Assembly: GCA_963794605.1 (NCBI GenBank)
Contig: CAWCEN010000004.1
Span: 124,001 to 188,000, forward strand
Reading direction: 5' to 3'
Source of the DNA: VAXT01 sp963794605
Lineage (GTDB): Bacteria > Actinomycetota > Thermoleophilia > Gaiellales > Gaiellaceae
Length of the DNA: 64,000 nt
Part shown: piece after piece, positions 15,256 to 24,368 of the stretch
Numbering within the stretch: the first letter of the stretch is position 1
Layout: the number at the start of each line of letters is the position of its first letter
Program-made: the position numbers and the translations under genes
The notes under the pieces: model-generated
What the model saw: the letters and a program-made list of their open reading frames with translations, nothing else
What the model was told of the DNA's origin: nothing
The model's database searches: none

Positions 15256-17303
15256 GGCGCCGCCTGCTCCGACCTGGCGATCGCCGCTGCTCCGCCGGAT
15301 AGGAGCGCGCGCACGTCCTTGGCGGACGCCAACCTCAGCGCCTCGCGCGCGAGGGCTGCCGCCGCTTCGGAGTCGACCTGACGCACCGCTTCCTTGACCG
15401 TCGGGATCGCCGGCGGGTTGACGCTCAACTCGGTGACACCGAGCCCGACGAGCGCCGGCACCGCCAGCGGCTCCGACGCCAGCTCACCGCAAACCCCGAC
15501 CCATTTCCCGTGCCGCTGAGCCGACTCCGTGACGGCCTCGATGAGGCGCAAGACGGAGGGGTGGAGCGCATCGGCGAGATCGGCGAGCCGCTCGTTTCCG
15601 CGCTCGGCCGCGAGTGTGTACTGCGTCAGGTCGTTCGTCCCGATCGAGAAGAAGTCGACCTCCGGCGCGAACGCTTCGGCGGCAAGTGCAGCCGCCGGAA
15701 CCTCGACCATTATGCCGACGTCCATCTGCCCGACCATCTCCCCGGCCTGCTCGAGCTGCTCTCGCGCGCGCATGAGCACCGACACGGCCGCGCGGTATTC
15801 GGCGAGCGTCGCGACCATCGGGAACATCACCTTCAGCGGGTGTGCCGCCGCGGCCCGGAGGGCCGCCCGCAACTGGGTTTCGAGGAGCTCTGGCTGATCC
15901 AGTCCGAGCCGGATTCCGCGTACGCCCAAGAAGGGGTTCGCCTCGGGCCTGCTCGGCAGGTAAGGGAGCGGCTTGTCCGCACCGACGTCGAGAGTGCGGA
16001 GGACCAAGGGCATTCCATTCAGCCGTGCCGCCATGTCGTCGTAGGCGGCGAGCTGCTCCTCCTCCGAGGGAAGAGACTCACGTTCGAGGAACAAGAACTC
16101 CGTACGCAGGAGACCGACTCCCTCGGCGCCGTTGGCGACCGCTACGTCGACGTCCGCCGGCGACCCGACGTTGGCCACGACTTCGATCCTGCGCCCGTCC
16201 AGGGTCTGCGCCGGTTGCCGCGCCGAGGCGAGCGCGCGCAGCGCCGATTCCTCCCGCTCGGCCTGGCGACGCTCATAGCCGCGCACGAGCTCCTCCCCGG
16301 GGTCCACGTAAACGGTGCCCGCGTCCCCGTCCAGGACCAGCGACGTTCCCTCCTGAACGTCGAGTAGGTCTTCCCCGATGCCGACCACCGCCGGGATCCC
16401 GAGTGAGCGGGCCAGGATGGCGCTGTGCGAGGTCGCACTGCCGTGCGCGGTGGCGATTCCGAGCACGAGGTCGCGGTCGAGTGCGGCCGTGTCGGCCGGC
16501 GTCAGATCGGGCGCGATCACGATTCCGCGCTCGACTATGGCCCGGCTTCTTCGATCGCCGCCCACGAGCTCGGCGACCACCTGTCGAGCTACACCCGTCA
16601 CGTCTTCCGCCCGGGCACGGAGATAGTCGTCGTCGAGGCTCCGGTAGCCGGCTGTCACCGCCTCGGTCGCCCTGTGCCAGGCCTGCGCCGCGTTGAGCCC
16701 GTCCTCGAAGATGGCCCGCCGCGCAGGCTCGAGCAGCGCTTCGTCATCGAGGAAGAGGAGATGAGCGTCGAAGATCGCCGCGTTGTACTCGCCCGCCTGG
16801 GCGGCGACAGACTCGCGTGTGACCTGGATCTCCTTCCGTACGCGCTCGAGGGCGCGCTCGAGCGCCTCCCACTCCGCCGCCGGATCGCTCGCCGGACTGG
16901 TCGGGATTTCCGGCTCCGCGGCGCGAAAGTGACGGGCCGGTCCAAGCGCCGCTCCGGGCGCACCGGGGAGCCCCTGCAGCGAGCCTTCGTCGGAACATGC
17001 GGATGGAGAGGGACGGGCCGGCGGCGCCGCGGCGGCGGGCTCTTGCCGCTCGTCGAAATCGCGCTCGGCCAGCGCGGACAGCGCAGCAAGTACCTCATCT
17101 GCTTTAGCCCCGCGCGCCGCGACGAGCACCTCGTGGCCCTGCCGCACCCCAAGCGTCGCCAGCTCGTTGAGACTCCGCCCGCTCGCGGGTCCACGGCCGG
17201 TCGTGACGTTGGTAACGGTCACGTCGGCGTCGAAGCTCCCCGCGGTCTGGACGAAGCGCGCTGCCGGGCGCGCGTGCAGGCCGAGCGGATTCCGCACCTC
17301 CAA
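15252..17303 (-). CDS. PTS HPr-Enzyme I fusion, probably for DhaM
   Basis: About 683 residues from a TTG at 17303. The N-terminal HPr domain has the phosphorylated His in NPLGLHARPAARF. After a Pro/Ala linker (about 85-125) a full Enzyme I follows: phospho-His in GSATSHSAILARSLG, PEP-site motifs GVGLLRTEFLFLE and GTNDLTQYTLA, and GVCGE near the end. The same frame stays open upstream through the linker (GGGAPVQAGSDDDSATVRLEV), while the dhaM frame runs 85 nt into the HPr region as nonsense-like sequence. A one-base loss near 17304-17360 would therefore split an original EIIA-HPr-EI protein. It passes phosphate from PEP to DhaM for dihydroxyacetone phosphorylation. Confidence 0.88.
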   Translation of the reverse strand: MEVRNPLGLHARPAARFVQTAGSFDADVTVTNVTTGRGPASGRSLNELATLGVRQGHEVLVAARGAKADEVLAALSALAERDFDERQEPAAAAPPARPSPSACSDEGSLQGLPGAPGAALGPARHFRAAEPEIPTSPASDPAAEWEALERALERVRKEIQVTRESVAAQAGEYNAAIFDAHLLFLDDEALLEPARRAIFEDGLNAAQAWHRATEAVTAGYRSLDDDYLRARAEDVTGVARQVVAELVGGDRRSRAIVERGIVIAPDLTPADTAALDRDLVLGIATAHGSATSHSAILARSLGIPAVVGIGEDLLDVQEGTSLVLDGDAGTVYVDPGEELVRGYERRQAEREESALRALASARQPAQTLDGRRIEVVANVGSPADVDVAVANGAEGVGLLRTEFLFLERESLPSEEEQLAAYDDMAARLNGMPLVLRTLDVGADKPLPYLPSRPEANPFLGVRGIRLGLDQPELLETQLRAALRAAAAHPLKVMFPMVATLAEYRAAVSVLMRAREQLEQAGEMVGQMDVGIMVEVPAAALAAEAFAPEVDFFSIGTNDLTQYTLAAERGNERLADLADALHPSVLRLIEAVTESAQRHGKWVGVCGELASEPLAVPALVGLGVTELSVNPPAIPTVKEAVRQVDSEAAAALAREALRLASAKDVRALLSGGAAAIARSEQAAP

Positions 17304-17767
17304 CCGGACAGTTGCGGAGTCGTCATCGGAGCCTGCTTGGACCGGTGCTCCTCCTCCTCGCCGGTGCCGAGATGGGCGATCTTCGCCTGGAGCGAGCCGC
17401 GGGCTTCGGCCGCGACCTCCTCCAGCGAGGCGCCGAGCTTGGCCGTGACGGCAGCCGCGACCGCCCCTTCAGCTAGTGGCGCTTCCGTGAGCAGGACGCG
17501 CGCGCGGCGCTCCGCCGAAACCATTTCGAGCGCCATCTCCGCGCTCAGCACCGCGCTGCCGAGATCCATCAGCACGAGGACTCCGTCACCCTGGTCGGCC
17601 CGCTCGATCGCCTCGGCCACGCGGACGGCGTCGGTGCCGAGCGCGGGCTCCGGCGTTTCGATCCCGCCCGCGAGCTCGATCGGGACCTCGCCGCCCATAC
17701 CGCGCGCCAGCTCGGCAACGCCTGCGGCGAGCGTCGCGCTGTGGGTGACGATGACGAGTCCAACCAC
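17219..17767 (-). CDS. dhaM: Dihydroxyacetone kinase phosphotransfer subunit DhaM (EIIA-Man domain)
   Basis: Residues 1-135 are a mannose-type EIIA domain with the active His in LVIVTHSATLA and the conserved VLVLMDLGSAVLS. It takes phosphate from HPr and rephosphorylates ADP bound to DhaL. The start is a GTG 3 nt after glpC. The last 45 residues (from about MTTPQLSGW) are the HPr coding region read out of frame, so the natural protein probably continued into HPr and Enzyme I as in multidomain DhaM. Whether the shift is real, a programmed slip near the (GAG)4 run, or a consensus error is open. Confidence 0.85.
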   Translation of the reverse strand: MVGLVIVTHSATLAAGVAELARGMGGEVPIELAGGIETPEPALGTDAVRVAEAIERADQGDGVLVLMDLGSAVLSAEMALEMVSAERRARVLLTEAPLAEGAVAAAVTAKLGASLEEVAAEARGSLQAKIAHLGTGEEEEHRSKQAPMTTPQLSGWRCGIRSACTRARQRASSRPRGASTPT

Positions 17768-17770
17768 CGG

Positions 17771-18994
17771 TCAACCGGCGGCGCCGTCGGGACCGAGCCC
17801 GTAAGCGCGATGCAGGAGCTCGACGGGGTGGACGGCGTGAACGGCGGCGCCGTGCTCGATCTGCCACCGACACGTCTCGCTGTCGCAGGCCGTGAGATCG
17901 CCGCCGGCCTCGCGCAGAGCACTGAAGAGCGGCTCCCCGACGGCCATCGAGATCTTGTACTTCTCCTTCTTCAAGCCGTATGTCCCAGCGATCCCGCAGC
18001 AGTCGGCGTCCAGCTCGATGACCCGCAGGTCCTGAATCAGCGCGAGCAAGTCGAGTGCGGGCTTGCCGATTCCTTGCCCTCGCTGCTGGCATGGTGCGTG
18101 GTAGGGAACGGTCAGCGCGAGGGACTGCAAGTCCGTTCGCAGCTCCCCCCGCTCGTGCAACAAGAGCAGGAACTCGCAGATGTCGTACGTCGCCTCGCTC
18201 ACCACGCGGACGTCTTCGTCGCGGACGCCGAGAATCTCACGCGCTTCGCGTTTCAGCATCAGGCTGCAGCTCGTCGCGTTCGCCACGATCGGCAGGCCAT
18301 CGCGGGCGTACCGAGCCAGATTGGCCACGAGGTGCCGCACGTAGACACGTGCGGCCCTGAAGTTGCCGTTCGACTGCAGCGGGAGCCCGCAGCAGTCCTG
18401 AGGCGGGACGAGGACGTTGAACCCGTTGTGCTCGAGGACCTCCACGACCGTCTCCCCCAGGCCTGGTTCGTAGTAGTTCGTGCCGCACCCGTGGAAGTAG
18501 ACGACGCTTCGCTCGGCCACCGGGCTGCGGTGTGCCCGCGCCCAGTCCTGGAATGTCCGGCCGGCGAACCGGGGCACAGGCGCGTCGCGATGGATACCCA
18601 GCACGCGTTCGGCGAGCACCCGCAGAGGGCGTGCCCGAAGCATCCGGTTGGCGAGGGGTGCAACAGGAGTCCCGAGGCGGCCGAGCACGCTCGGCCTGGC
18701 GATCAGCTGGTTGCGGAGCGGAATGCCCCGCTCCTCCCAGAGCCGGGCTCGAGCCTGAGAGTTGATTTCCGCGATCTTCACGCCCTGCGGGCAGACCTGC
18801 GTGCAGATTCCGCAGCCCGAGCAGTAGTCGACGGATGCGTCCACCGAGGCCCCGGTGCCGCGGTACCGCTCCGCCTGCGGCCCAACGTACTTCGGGCCCG
18901 GAAAGAGCGGCGTCACCTGCGAGTACGGACAGAACGTCTCGCAGATCGTGCATTTGACGCAGTGGTCGAGCGAGTCGCGGACGAGCTCGGTCAT
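17771..18994 (-). CDS. glpC: Anaerobic glycerol-3-phosphate dehydrogenase subunit C
   Basis: A 407-residue iron-sulfur membrane-anchor subunit. Two 4Fe-4S motifs are visible near the N-terminus: CVKCTICETFCP and CSGCGICTQVCP. Two cysteine-rich CCG domains follow, with HGCG...DCCGLPLQ and HAPCQQRG...DCCGIAG. It passes electrons from GlpAB to the quinone pool. It overlaps glpB by 4 nt and ends 3 nt before dhaM. Length is normal and all cluster ligands are present. Confidence 0.95.
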   Translation of the reverse strand: MTELVRDSLDHCVKCTICETFCPYSQVTPLFPGPKYVGPQAERYRGTGASVDASVDYCSGCGICTQVCPQGVKIAEINSQARARLWEERGIPLRNQLIARPSVLGRLGTPVAPLANRMLRARPLRVLAERVLGIHRDAPVPRFAGRTFQDWARAHRSPVAERSVVYFHGCGTNYYEPGLGETVVEVLEHNGFNVLVPPQDCCGLPLQSNGNFRAARVYVRHLVANLARYARDGLPIVANATSCSLMLKREAREILGVRDEDVRVVSEATYDICEFLLLLHERGELRTDLQSLALTVPYHAPCQQRGQGIGKPALDLLALIQDLRVIELDADCCGIAGTYGLKKEKYKISMAVGEPLFSALREAGGDLTACDSETCRWQIEHGAAVHAVHPVELLHRAYGLGPDGAAG

Positions 18995-20247
18995 GAGGCC
19001 CCTTCAAGAATCGCTGCGGCGGCAGCGTATCCCGTCGCCAGGCTGAGCCCGTTGCCGGAGGCCTCGTGCCATGGGGAGGCGCCGGCGACGGTCGCGCCAC
19101 TCGCATGGAGGTTCTCGTAGACCGGCCGGCCGTCCGCGTTGATCGGCCTGAGTCGGTCGTCGACTGCGACCCCGACGCGGTTCAACGGATGCTCGGCGAA
19201 GTAGTCCGGTAGAAACCGCGGCCCGCCCGGGGGCGGCGTGTCGACGAGCGGGAGGCCGAAGACGCTTTCCGACACTTCCCCGTAGGAGTCGAGCTCGAGC
19301 CCGCCGGACGCGAACCCGCCCGTCGCGAGCACGAACGAGTCAGCGCGGTAGGTTATTGCCCGCGCCGTCGGTTGAGTGATGATGGCTTCGACCCGCCCGC
19401 CGCTAGTCTCGGCCCCTACGACCGGCTCGCCGACGTGCATCCGGCCGCCCGCCTCGCGCAGTGAAGAGCTCATCGCGTTGTACAGGCGGATACCCGACAG
19501 CGAGGGCGGCAGGGTCGCAACTTCGAACACGGGCCGCGCCAGCCTTGCCTCGAGCTCACGCCAAACCTCGCCCGCTCGTCCGAGACCGAGCACCGCGGGA
19601 AAGCCGACCCGTTCTTCCCGCTCGAGCTGACGGGTCAACTCGCGGACGAGCGAGTCACGAAGTGACCGCTCCTCGAGCAGCCTTGCAATGCCGGCGCTAC
19701 TTCGGTCCGGCCTGCCCGCTAGCGGCAGCGACACCTCGATCGCACGGGTCGAGACTGCGTGGCCCTCGACCCGGGCCTGCGCGAGGTTATCGGCCAGATA
19801 GGCAGGGTAGAAGTCGTTGAGCCCGAGCCCGACGAATGCGAAGTGGCCGCCGGCGCGAAGGTCACCTGCTGCCATCGTCTCCGGGACGAGCGCGGACGGC
19901 TTCAGGGCGCCGACCGCGGTCGGGAGGAGGAAGTTCTCCTCCAGGCCTCCCTGGTACCCGATCGCCGGCAGACGGTTCTTCAACCACTCGACGCTCGCGG
20001 CGATGACCCCGGGCCGGAGGCGGGCGTACGGATGCTCGGGGTTCGCGGCCGTGAAGGCGGGCAGCGCCTCCGCGGGCCTCGCCACCGGTCCGGGATCGAA
20101 GCCGAGGACGTCGATCGTTGCCGGAGCGAGGTGCGTCGAACCGACGCCTTTCGCCGTGACCAGGACCTGCTTGCCCTCGTCCGCCAGCCGCAGCGCCGCG
20201 GTCAGACCCGCGACGCCGGCGCCGATCACGATCGTGTCGTACGTCAC
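18991..20247 (-). CDS. glpB: Anaerobic glycerol-3-phosphate dehydrogenase subunit B
   Basis: The 418-residue flavoprotein starts with a dinucleotide-binding fold (DTIVIGAGVAGLTAALRLA). It has the family's later segments VLATGGFASGG, GVAVDDRLRP and a final ASPWHEASGNGLSLATGYAAA that closes the FAD site. In GlpABC this subunit bridges GlpA and GlpC. It overlaps glpA and glpC by 4 nt each, as in a single translational unit. Confidence 0.92.
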   Translation of the reverse strand: MTYDTIVIGAGVAGLTAALRLADEGKQVLVTAKGVGSTHLAPATIDVLGFDPGPVARPAEALPAFTAANPEHPYARLRPGVIAASVEWLKNRLPAIGYQGGLEENFLLPTAVGALKPSALVPETMAAGDLRAGGHFAFVGLGLNDFYPAYLADNLAQARVEGHAVSTRAIEVSLPLAGRPDRSSAGIARLLEERSLRDSLVRELTRQLEREERVGFPAVLGLGRAGEVWRELEARLARPVFEVATLPPSLSGIRLYNAMSSSLREAGGRMHVGEPVVGAETSGGRVEAIITQPTARAITYRADSFVLATGGFASGGLELDSYGEVSESVFGLPLVDTPPPGGPRFLPDYFAEHPLNRVGVAVDDRLRPINADGRPVYENLHASGATVAGASPWHEASGNGLSLATGYAAAAAILEGAS

Positions 20248-21790
20248 GTCGGCAAGTGCTGCACGCCGAGCAGGCCCTGGAAGATCCAGTCGTCGAGCCG
20301 GGCCTGCCGCACCTGGTCGCCGTAGAGGATCGGATGGACGCCCTTCCAGCGTTCCTCCAGAAACGAGACCAGCGAGGCGTTCGCGGCCCGGTGATCGAGC
20401 CGCTCGACCGCGTGGAGGATCCCGGTCGCGCGGTACGTGCAGAACCCGCCCTGGCAGGGGCCCATCCCGAGCCGTAGCGTGCGGCGGATGTCGTCGAGGT
20501 TCGCGGTGCGGCGCCGGCGCATCGCTTCCTCGAGCCGCTCACGCGTGATCAACTCGCACTCGCAGATGAGCTCCTCCGTCTGCGGAACGGGCTCACGTGC
20601 GCGGAGGCGCGCGCCGAGGAAATAGAACTGTCCGGCGTCCGAGCCCGGGAGCGGCTCTTCGGCAGTCCGGGAGGGACGATCGACGCCGAGCTGGTCGCAC
20701 GCTGCATCCACGGCCACCTCGGCCATGAGCCGAAAGGTCGTCGTCTTGCCGCCGGTGATCGTCACGAGCCCGTCGACGCCGTCTCGCTCGCGGTGGTCGA
20801 GGAGCGCGTGCGACCGCGTCACTTCCCGTGTGTCCGAGACCTCTTCGAGCGAGAAGAGCGGGCGGGCTCCTGCCCAGACGCGGAGCGGGCGTGCTTCGCG
20901 GAAGCCCGGGACGAGCTTCTCGCCCTCGTCGAGCATCTCTCCGATCTCGGCCTGCGTGACCTCGAGCTCGTCGGGATCGGCGACCCTCGTGTCGGTCGTC
21001 CCGACCACGCAGACGGTCCGGATCGGAACGATGATGTCCCCGTCCGCCGGCATCTTGCAGCGGTTGACGACCGTGTTCACGAGCCGGTGGTTCATGGCGA
21101 TCATGATTCCCTTGCCTGGAAGAACGTTGACGCGGCAGCCCGCGAGCTCGGCGATCTGCCCCGCCCAGGCCCCCGCCGCGTTGATGACGACGTCGGCGTG
21201 AATACGTAGCTCTTCGCCCGTCAACTCGTTGCGGACGAGCGCGCCGGTCACTTTCGTCCGTCGCGCTCGAGCCCCAGCACCCGGTGGTAGAGCAGGATTC
21301 GGGCGCCGTGCTCCTCGGCGGACCGGGCGCATCCCCAGACGAGCTTCCACGGGTCGATCGCGGCGTCGGGAACCGTGAATGCCCGCGAGGTTTCGGGGTG
21401 CAAGCGTGGTTCTCGGCGCAGTGCCTCCGCCGCCCGAATCTCCTCGACCGGAACGCCTGTCGCTCGACAGCCTGCGACGAACTCGTCGCCGAAGGCAGGA
21501 TCGTCCCACGGCGTGCAGACGAACAGACCGCCCGTGTCCTCGATGCAGTCGGAGGCGGTTTGTCGCAAGATGACGTTCTCCGCGATGCACTCCTTGGCCG
21601 CGTCCGGGTCTTTGACCGCGTAGCGGCCGCCGGAGTGGAGCAGCCCGTGGAAGCGACCGGTGGTGCCGTCGGCGAGGTCTCTACGCTCGACGAGCATTGT
21701 CTGCAGCCCGCGCATGGCTGCGTCGCGCGCCACGCCGGCGCCCGTTGAGCCACCGCCGATCACGAGCGCCTCGGTCTGGAGAGACGCCAC
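20244..21790 (-). CDS. glpA: Anaerobic glycerol-3-phosphate dehydrogenase subunit A, frameshifted
   Basis: Two overlapping frames together give about 515 residues of GlpA. The N-terminal part (21790 to about 21250) has VIGGGSTGAGVARDAAMRGL and the LHSGGRYAVKD substrate segment, and stops at TGA after LERDGRK. The rest continues in the next frame at VTGALVRNELTGEE without loss of any expected residue. One missing A in the GAAAG run near 21251-21255 restores it. The C-terminus has a BFD-like 2Fe-2S domain with CECE...GPCQGGFC. It oxidises glycerol-3-phosphate to dihydroxyacetone phosphate. The start used is GTG; no strong ribosome site is seen. glpB and glpC being intact argues for a sequence error. 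Confidence 0.88.
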
Positions 21791-21870
21791 GCTACCCGCG
21801 GAAGTCGATCATGAGTGCCATGGCCAGGCACTCCGAGTATCGCAGCAGCGATTCGGTCTCTGAAGGCGCG

Positions 21871-21876
21871 TACACT
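21871..21876 (+). promoter_or_regulatory. Possible -10 box for the FAEG-repeat gene
   Basis: TACACT stands 48 nt before the ATG at 21925, in the 134-nt gap between divergent glpA and the small gene. No convincing -35 pairs with it, so this is a weak assignment. Confidence 0.3.
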
Positions 21877-21924
21877 CGGAACAGCGACGCGGCGTCCGGA
21901 CCGGCGCCCCGCTGAGGAGGCGAC

Positions 21925-22140
21925 ATGGGAAACGAGGAGCACAAGCACGAAGGCAGCTTCGCGGAAGGTCAAGAGGAAGAAGAGCACCACCCCGAAGAGC
22001 ACAAGGGCGACTTCGCCGAAGGCGAGGAAGAAACCGAGCACAGGCACGAGGGAAGCTTCGCCGAAGGCATCGAAGATTCGGAACACCACCCCGAAGACGA
22101 CACAAAGGGCGATTTCGCAGAGGGAGTGGAGGAAAACTAG
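21925..22140 (+). CDS. Small FAEG-repeat protein of unknown function
   Basis: A 71-residue, very acidic and His-rich protein with an AGGAGG ribosome site 5 nt before its ATG. It consists of two tandem copies of about 32 residues. Each copy holds HEGSFAEG, an acidic spacer with EHHPE, and KGDFAEG. The F-A-E-G core thus occurs four times at near-regular spacing. It has no signal peptide, membrane segment or cysteine and is probably disordered. I recognise no characterised family. It stands alone on the plus strand inside the glycerol block and ends in a terminator shared with glpK. His and acidic clusters would suit metal or polycation binding, but that is a guess. Confidence 0.85.
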   Translation: MGNEEHKHEGSFAEGQEEEEHHPEEHKGDFAEGEEETEHRHEGSFAEGIEDSEHHPEDDTKGDFAEGVEEN

Positions 22141-22175
22141 GAAGGGGCCCGGCAGTTTCCCGCCGAGCCCCTTCC
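22140..22175. terminator. Bidirectional terminator between FAEG gene and glpK
   Basis: GGAAGGGGC (22140-22148) pairs with GCCCCTTCC (22167-22175), with an inner CGGC/GCCG helix. It begins on the last base of the FAEG stop codon and lies 10 nt past the glpK stop on the other strand, as expected between convergent genes. Confidence 0.75.
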
Positions 22176-22185
22176 GTCACGTCGG

Positions 22186-23676
22186 CTATTCGACCCAGTC
22201 GAACGTTTTCGTGACGGCCTTCTTCCAGAGGCGGTACTCCTTCTCCCGCTCCTCGGCGTCCATCTGGGGCTGCCATTCCTTGTCCTTGCCCCAGTTGGCA
22301 CGTAGGTCCTCGACCTCGGACCAGAAGCCGACCGCAAGGCCGGCGGCGTAGGCGGCGCCGAGCGAGGTCGTCTCGGCGACCGTGGGCCGGATCACCGGAA
22401 CGTCGAGCACATCGGCCTGGAACTGCATCAGCAGGTCGTTGTAGACCATCCCGCCGTCGACCTTGAGCGACGTGAGGTCGACGCCCGAGTCGGCGTTCAT
22501 GGCGTCCACCACTTCTCGGGTCTGCCAGGCGGTTGCCTCCAGCGCAGCCCGGGCGATATGGCCCTTCGTGACGTATCGCGTCATGCCGGCGATGACGCCT
22601 CGAGCATCGCCTCGCCAATAGGGGGCGAAGAGACCGGAAAAGGCGGGCACGAAGTAGATCCCGCCATTGTCATCCACGGTCTTCGCGAGCTCTTCGACCT
22701 CGGCCGACTCCTTGATGAGCCCGACGTTGTCGCGCAGCCACTGGACGAGCGCGCCCGTGATCGCGATCGCGCCCTCCAGGCAGTACGTGGCGGGCTGATC
22801 CCCGATCTTGTAGGCGAGCGTCGTCAACAGGCCGCTCTTGGACTGGACGGCCTCATTGCCGGTGTTGAGCAGCAGGAAGTTGCCCGTCCCGTAGGTGTTC
22901 TTCGCCTCGCCGACCGAGAAGCAGGTCTGTCCGAACAGTGCAGCCTGCTGGTCGCCGAGGTCCCCTGCGACGGGAATTCCGGCCAGCCCGTTCCTGGCCT
23001 CGCCGTACGTCTCGCTCGAGGCCCGGATCTCGGGCAGCATCGCGCGTGGAACGCCGAGGATCCCGAGGATCTCGTCGTCCCAGTCGAGCGTCTCGAGGTT
23101 CATCATCATCGTGCGGCTGGCGTTGGTCACGTCCGTGACGTGAGCTCCGCCGTCCGGCCCGCCGGTGAGCAGCCAGATCACCCAGGTGTCGATGTTCCCG
23201 AACACCACGTCGCCGCTCTCCGCCCGAGCGCGGACCCCGTCGACGTTGTCGAGGATCCACTTGATCTTCGGACCGGAGAAGTACGTCGCGATCGGCAGCC
23301 CGGTCTTCGCGCGGAACCGGTCCTGCCCGCCGTCGGCCGACAACTCGTTGCAGATCTGGTCCGTCCGCGTGTCCTGCCAGACGATGGCGTTGTGGACGGG
23401 TTGTCCGGTCGAGCGATCCCAGACGACGGCCGTCTCGCGCTGGTTCGTCACTCCGACAGCCGCGATGTCGGATGCCTGAATCTTGTCGAGGCCGGCGCGA
23501 ACGACCTCCTGCGTCCGTTCCCAGATCTCCATTGCGTCGTGCTCGACCCATCCCGGTTTCGGATAGATCTGCTCGTGCTCTTTCTGATCGACCGAAACGA
23601 CCTGGCCGCCGTGGTCGAAGACCATGAAGCGTGTGCTGGTCGTTCCCTGGTCGATCGCTGCTGCGTACTGAGCCAT
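22186..23676 (-). CDS. glpK: Glycerol kinase
   Basis: A 496-residue FGGY-family kinase phosphorylates glycerol with ATP to glycerol-3-phosphate. It begins AAIDQGTTSTRFMVFD (phosphate loop) and has GVTNQRET, GNIDTWVIWLLTGG, the GDQQAALFGQ loop, and LKVDGGMVYND with TSLGAAYAAG at the C-terminus. AGGAGGAGG lies about 9 nt before the ATG. It follows dhaL by 34 nt in the same direction. All motifs and length are normal. Confidence 0.97.
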   Translation of the reverse strand: MAQYAAAIDQGTTSTRFMVFDHGGQVVSVDQKEHEQIYPKPGWVEHDAMEIWERTQEVVRAGLDKIQASDIAAVGVTNQRETAVVWDRSTGQPVHNAIVWQDTRTDQICNELSADGGQDRFRAKTGLPIATYFSGPKIKWILDNVDGVRARAESGDVVFGNIDTWVIWLLTGGPDGGAHVTDVTNASRTMMMNLETLDWDDEILGILGVPRAMLPEIRASSETYGEARNGLAGIPVAGDLGDQQAALFGQTCFSVGEAKNTYGTGNFLLLNTGNEAVQSKSGLLTTLAYKIGDQPATYCLEGAIAITGALVQWLRDNVGLIKESAEVEELAKTVDDNGGIYFVPAFSGLFAPYWRGDARGVIAGMTRYVTKGHIARAALEATAWQTREVVDAMNADSGVDLTSLKVDGGMVYNDLLMQFQADVLDVPVIRPTVAETTSLGAAYAAGLAVGFWSEVEDLRANWGKDKEWQPQMDAEEREKEYRLWKKAVTKTFDWVE

Positions 23677-23710
23677 TCCGCGGCACCTCCTCCTATCGAA
23701 TCGTCTTCCC

Positions 23711-24364
23711 CTATCCCCCTCCAGACCAGGTCTCGGCGGCAGTCTTCAGCAACAGGTACGAGGACGTCGCCCCGGGGTCCTGGTGCCCTGCGCTGCGCTC
23801 GCCGAGGTAGCTCGCGCGTCCCTTCCGGGCGACGAGGGGAATCGTCGACCGCATCCCCTCCTCCGCGGCCCCGGCCGACGTGTTCAAGGCATCCGCGAAG
23901 GACGCCCCGTCGGCCAGGGCCGAACGGAAGGCGTCTCGTGCCGGGATCAAGGCGTCGATCATCGTCTTGTCGCCGACCTCAGCCTTCCCGCGCATCTGCA
24001 CGCCGTCGACCGCCCCGTCGAGGGCGGCCGCCCAGTCCTCGGGCTCGAGCTCGCTCTTGCCCGCGGTCGCGGTGCCCATCTGCAGGAAAAGCGTTCCGTA
24101 CAGAGGGCCGCCGGCGCCGCCGACGCTGGACACGAGCGTCATGCCGACGGTCTTGAGCAAGCCGCCGACGTCGTCCCCCTCAAAGCCCTCGAGCTTTCCG
24201 AGGACGGCTTTCATCCCACGATCCATGTTGATGCCGTGATCGGCATCGCCGATCGCGGAATCGAGCTGCGTGAGGTACTCCCTGTTCCCGGCCACGGTCG
24301 AGGCGAACTCCTCGATCCAGCCGACGACCTGGGCGTAAGGAACCGTCACGCGCAGAGCCTCCAC
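23711..24364 (-). CDS. dhaL: Dihydroxyacetone kinase ADP-binding subunit DhaL
   Basis: A 217-residue all-helical nucleotide-binding subunit. DSAIGDADHGINM near residue 35 is the Mg-ADP binding motif (three Asp), and SSVGGAGGPLYG, GDKTMIDAL and GRASYLGERSAGHQDPG are further family blocks. In PTS-dependent systems DhaL keeps ADP bound, and DhaM recharges it. The start is a GTG; a second GTG 15 nt downstream is also possible. It follows dhaK by 4 nt. Confidence 0.93.
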   Translation of the reverse strand: MEALRVTVPYAQVVGWIEEFASTVAGNREYLTQLDSAIGDADHGINMDRGMKAVLGKLEGFEGDDVGGLLKTVGMTLVSSVGGAGGPLYGTLFLQMGTATAGKSELEPEDWAAALDGAVDGVQMRGKAEVGDKTMIDALIPARDAFRSALADGASFADALNTSAGAAEEGMRSTIPLVARKGRASYLGERSAGHQDPGATSSYLLLKTAAETWSGGG

Positions 24365-24368
24365 CGCA

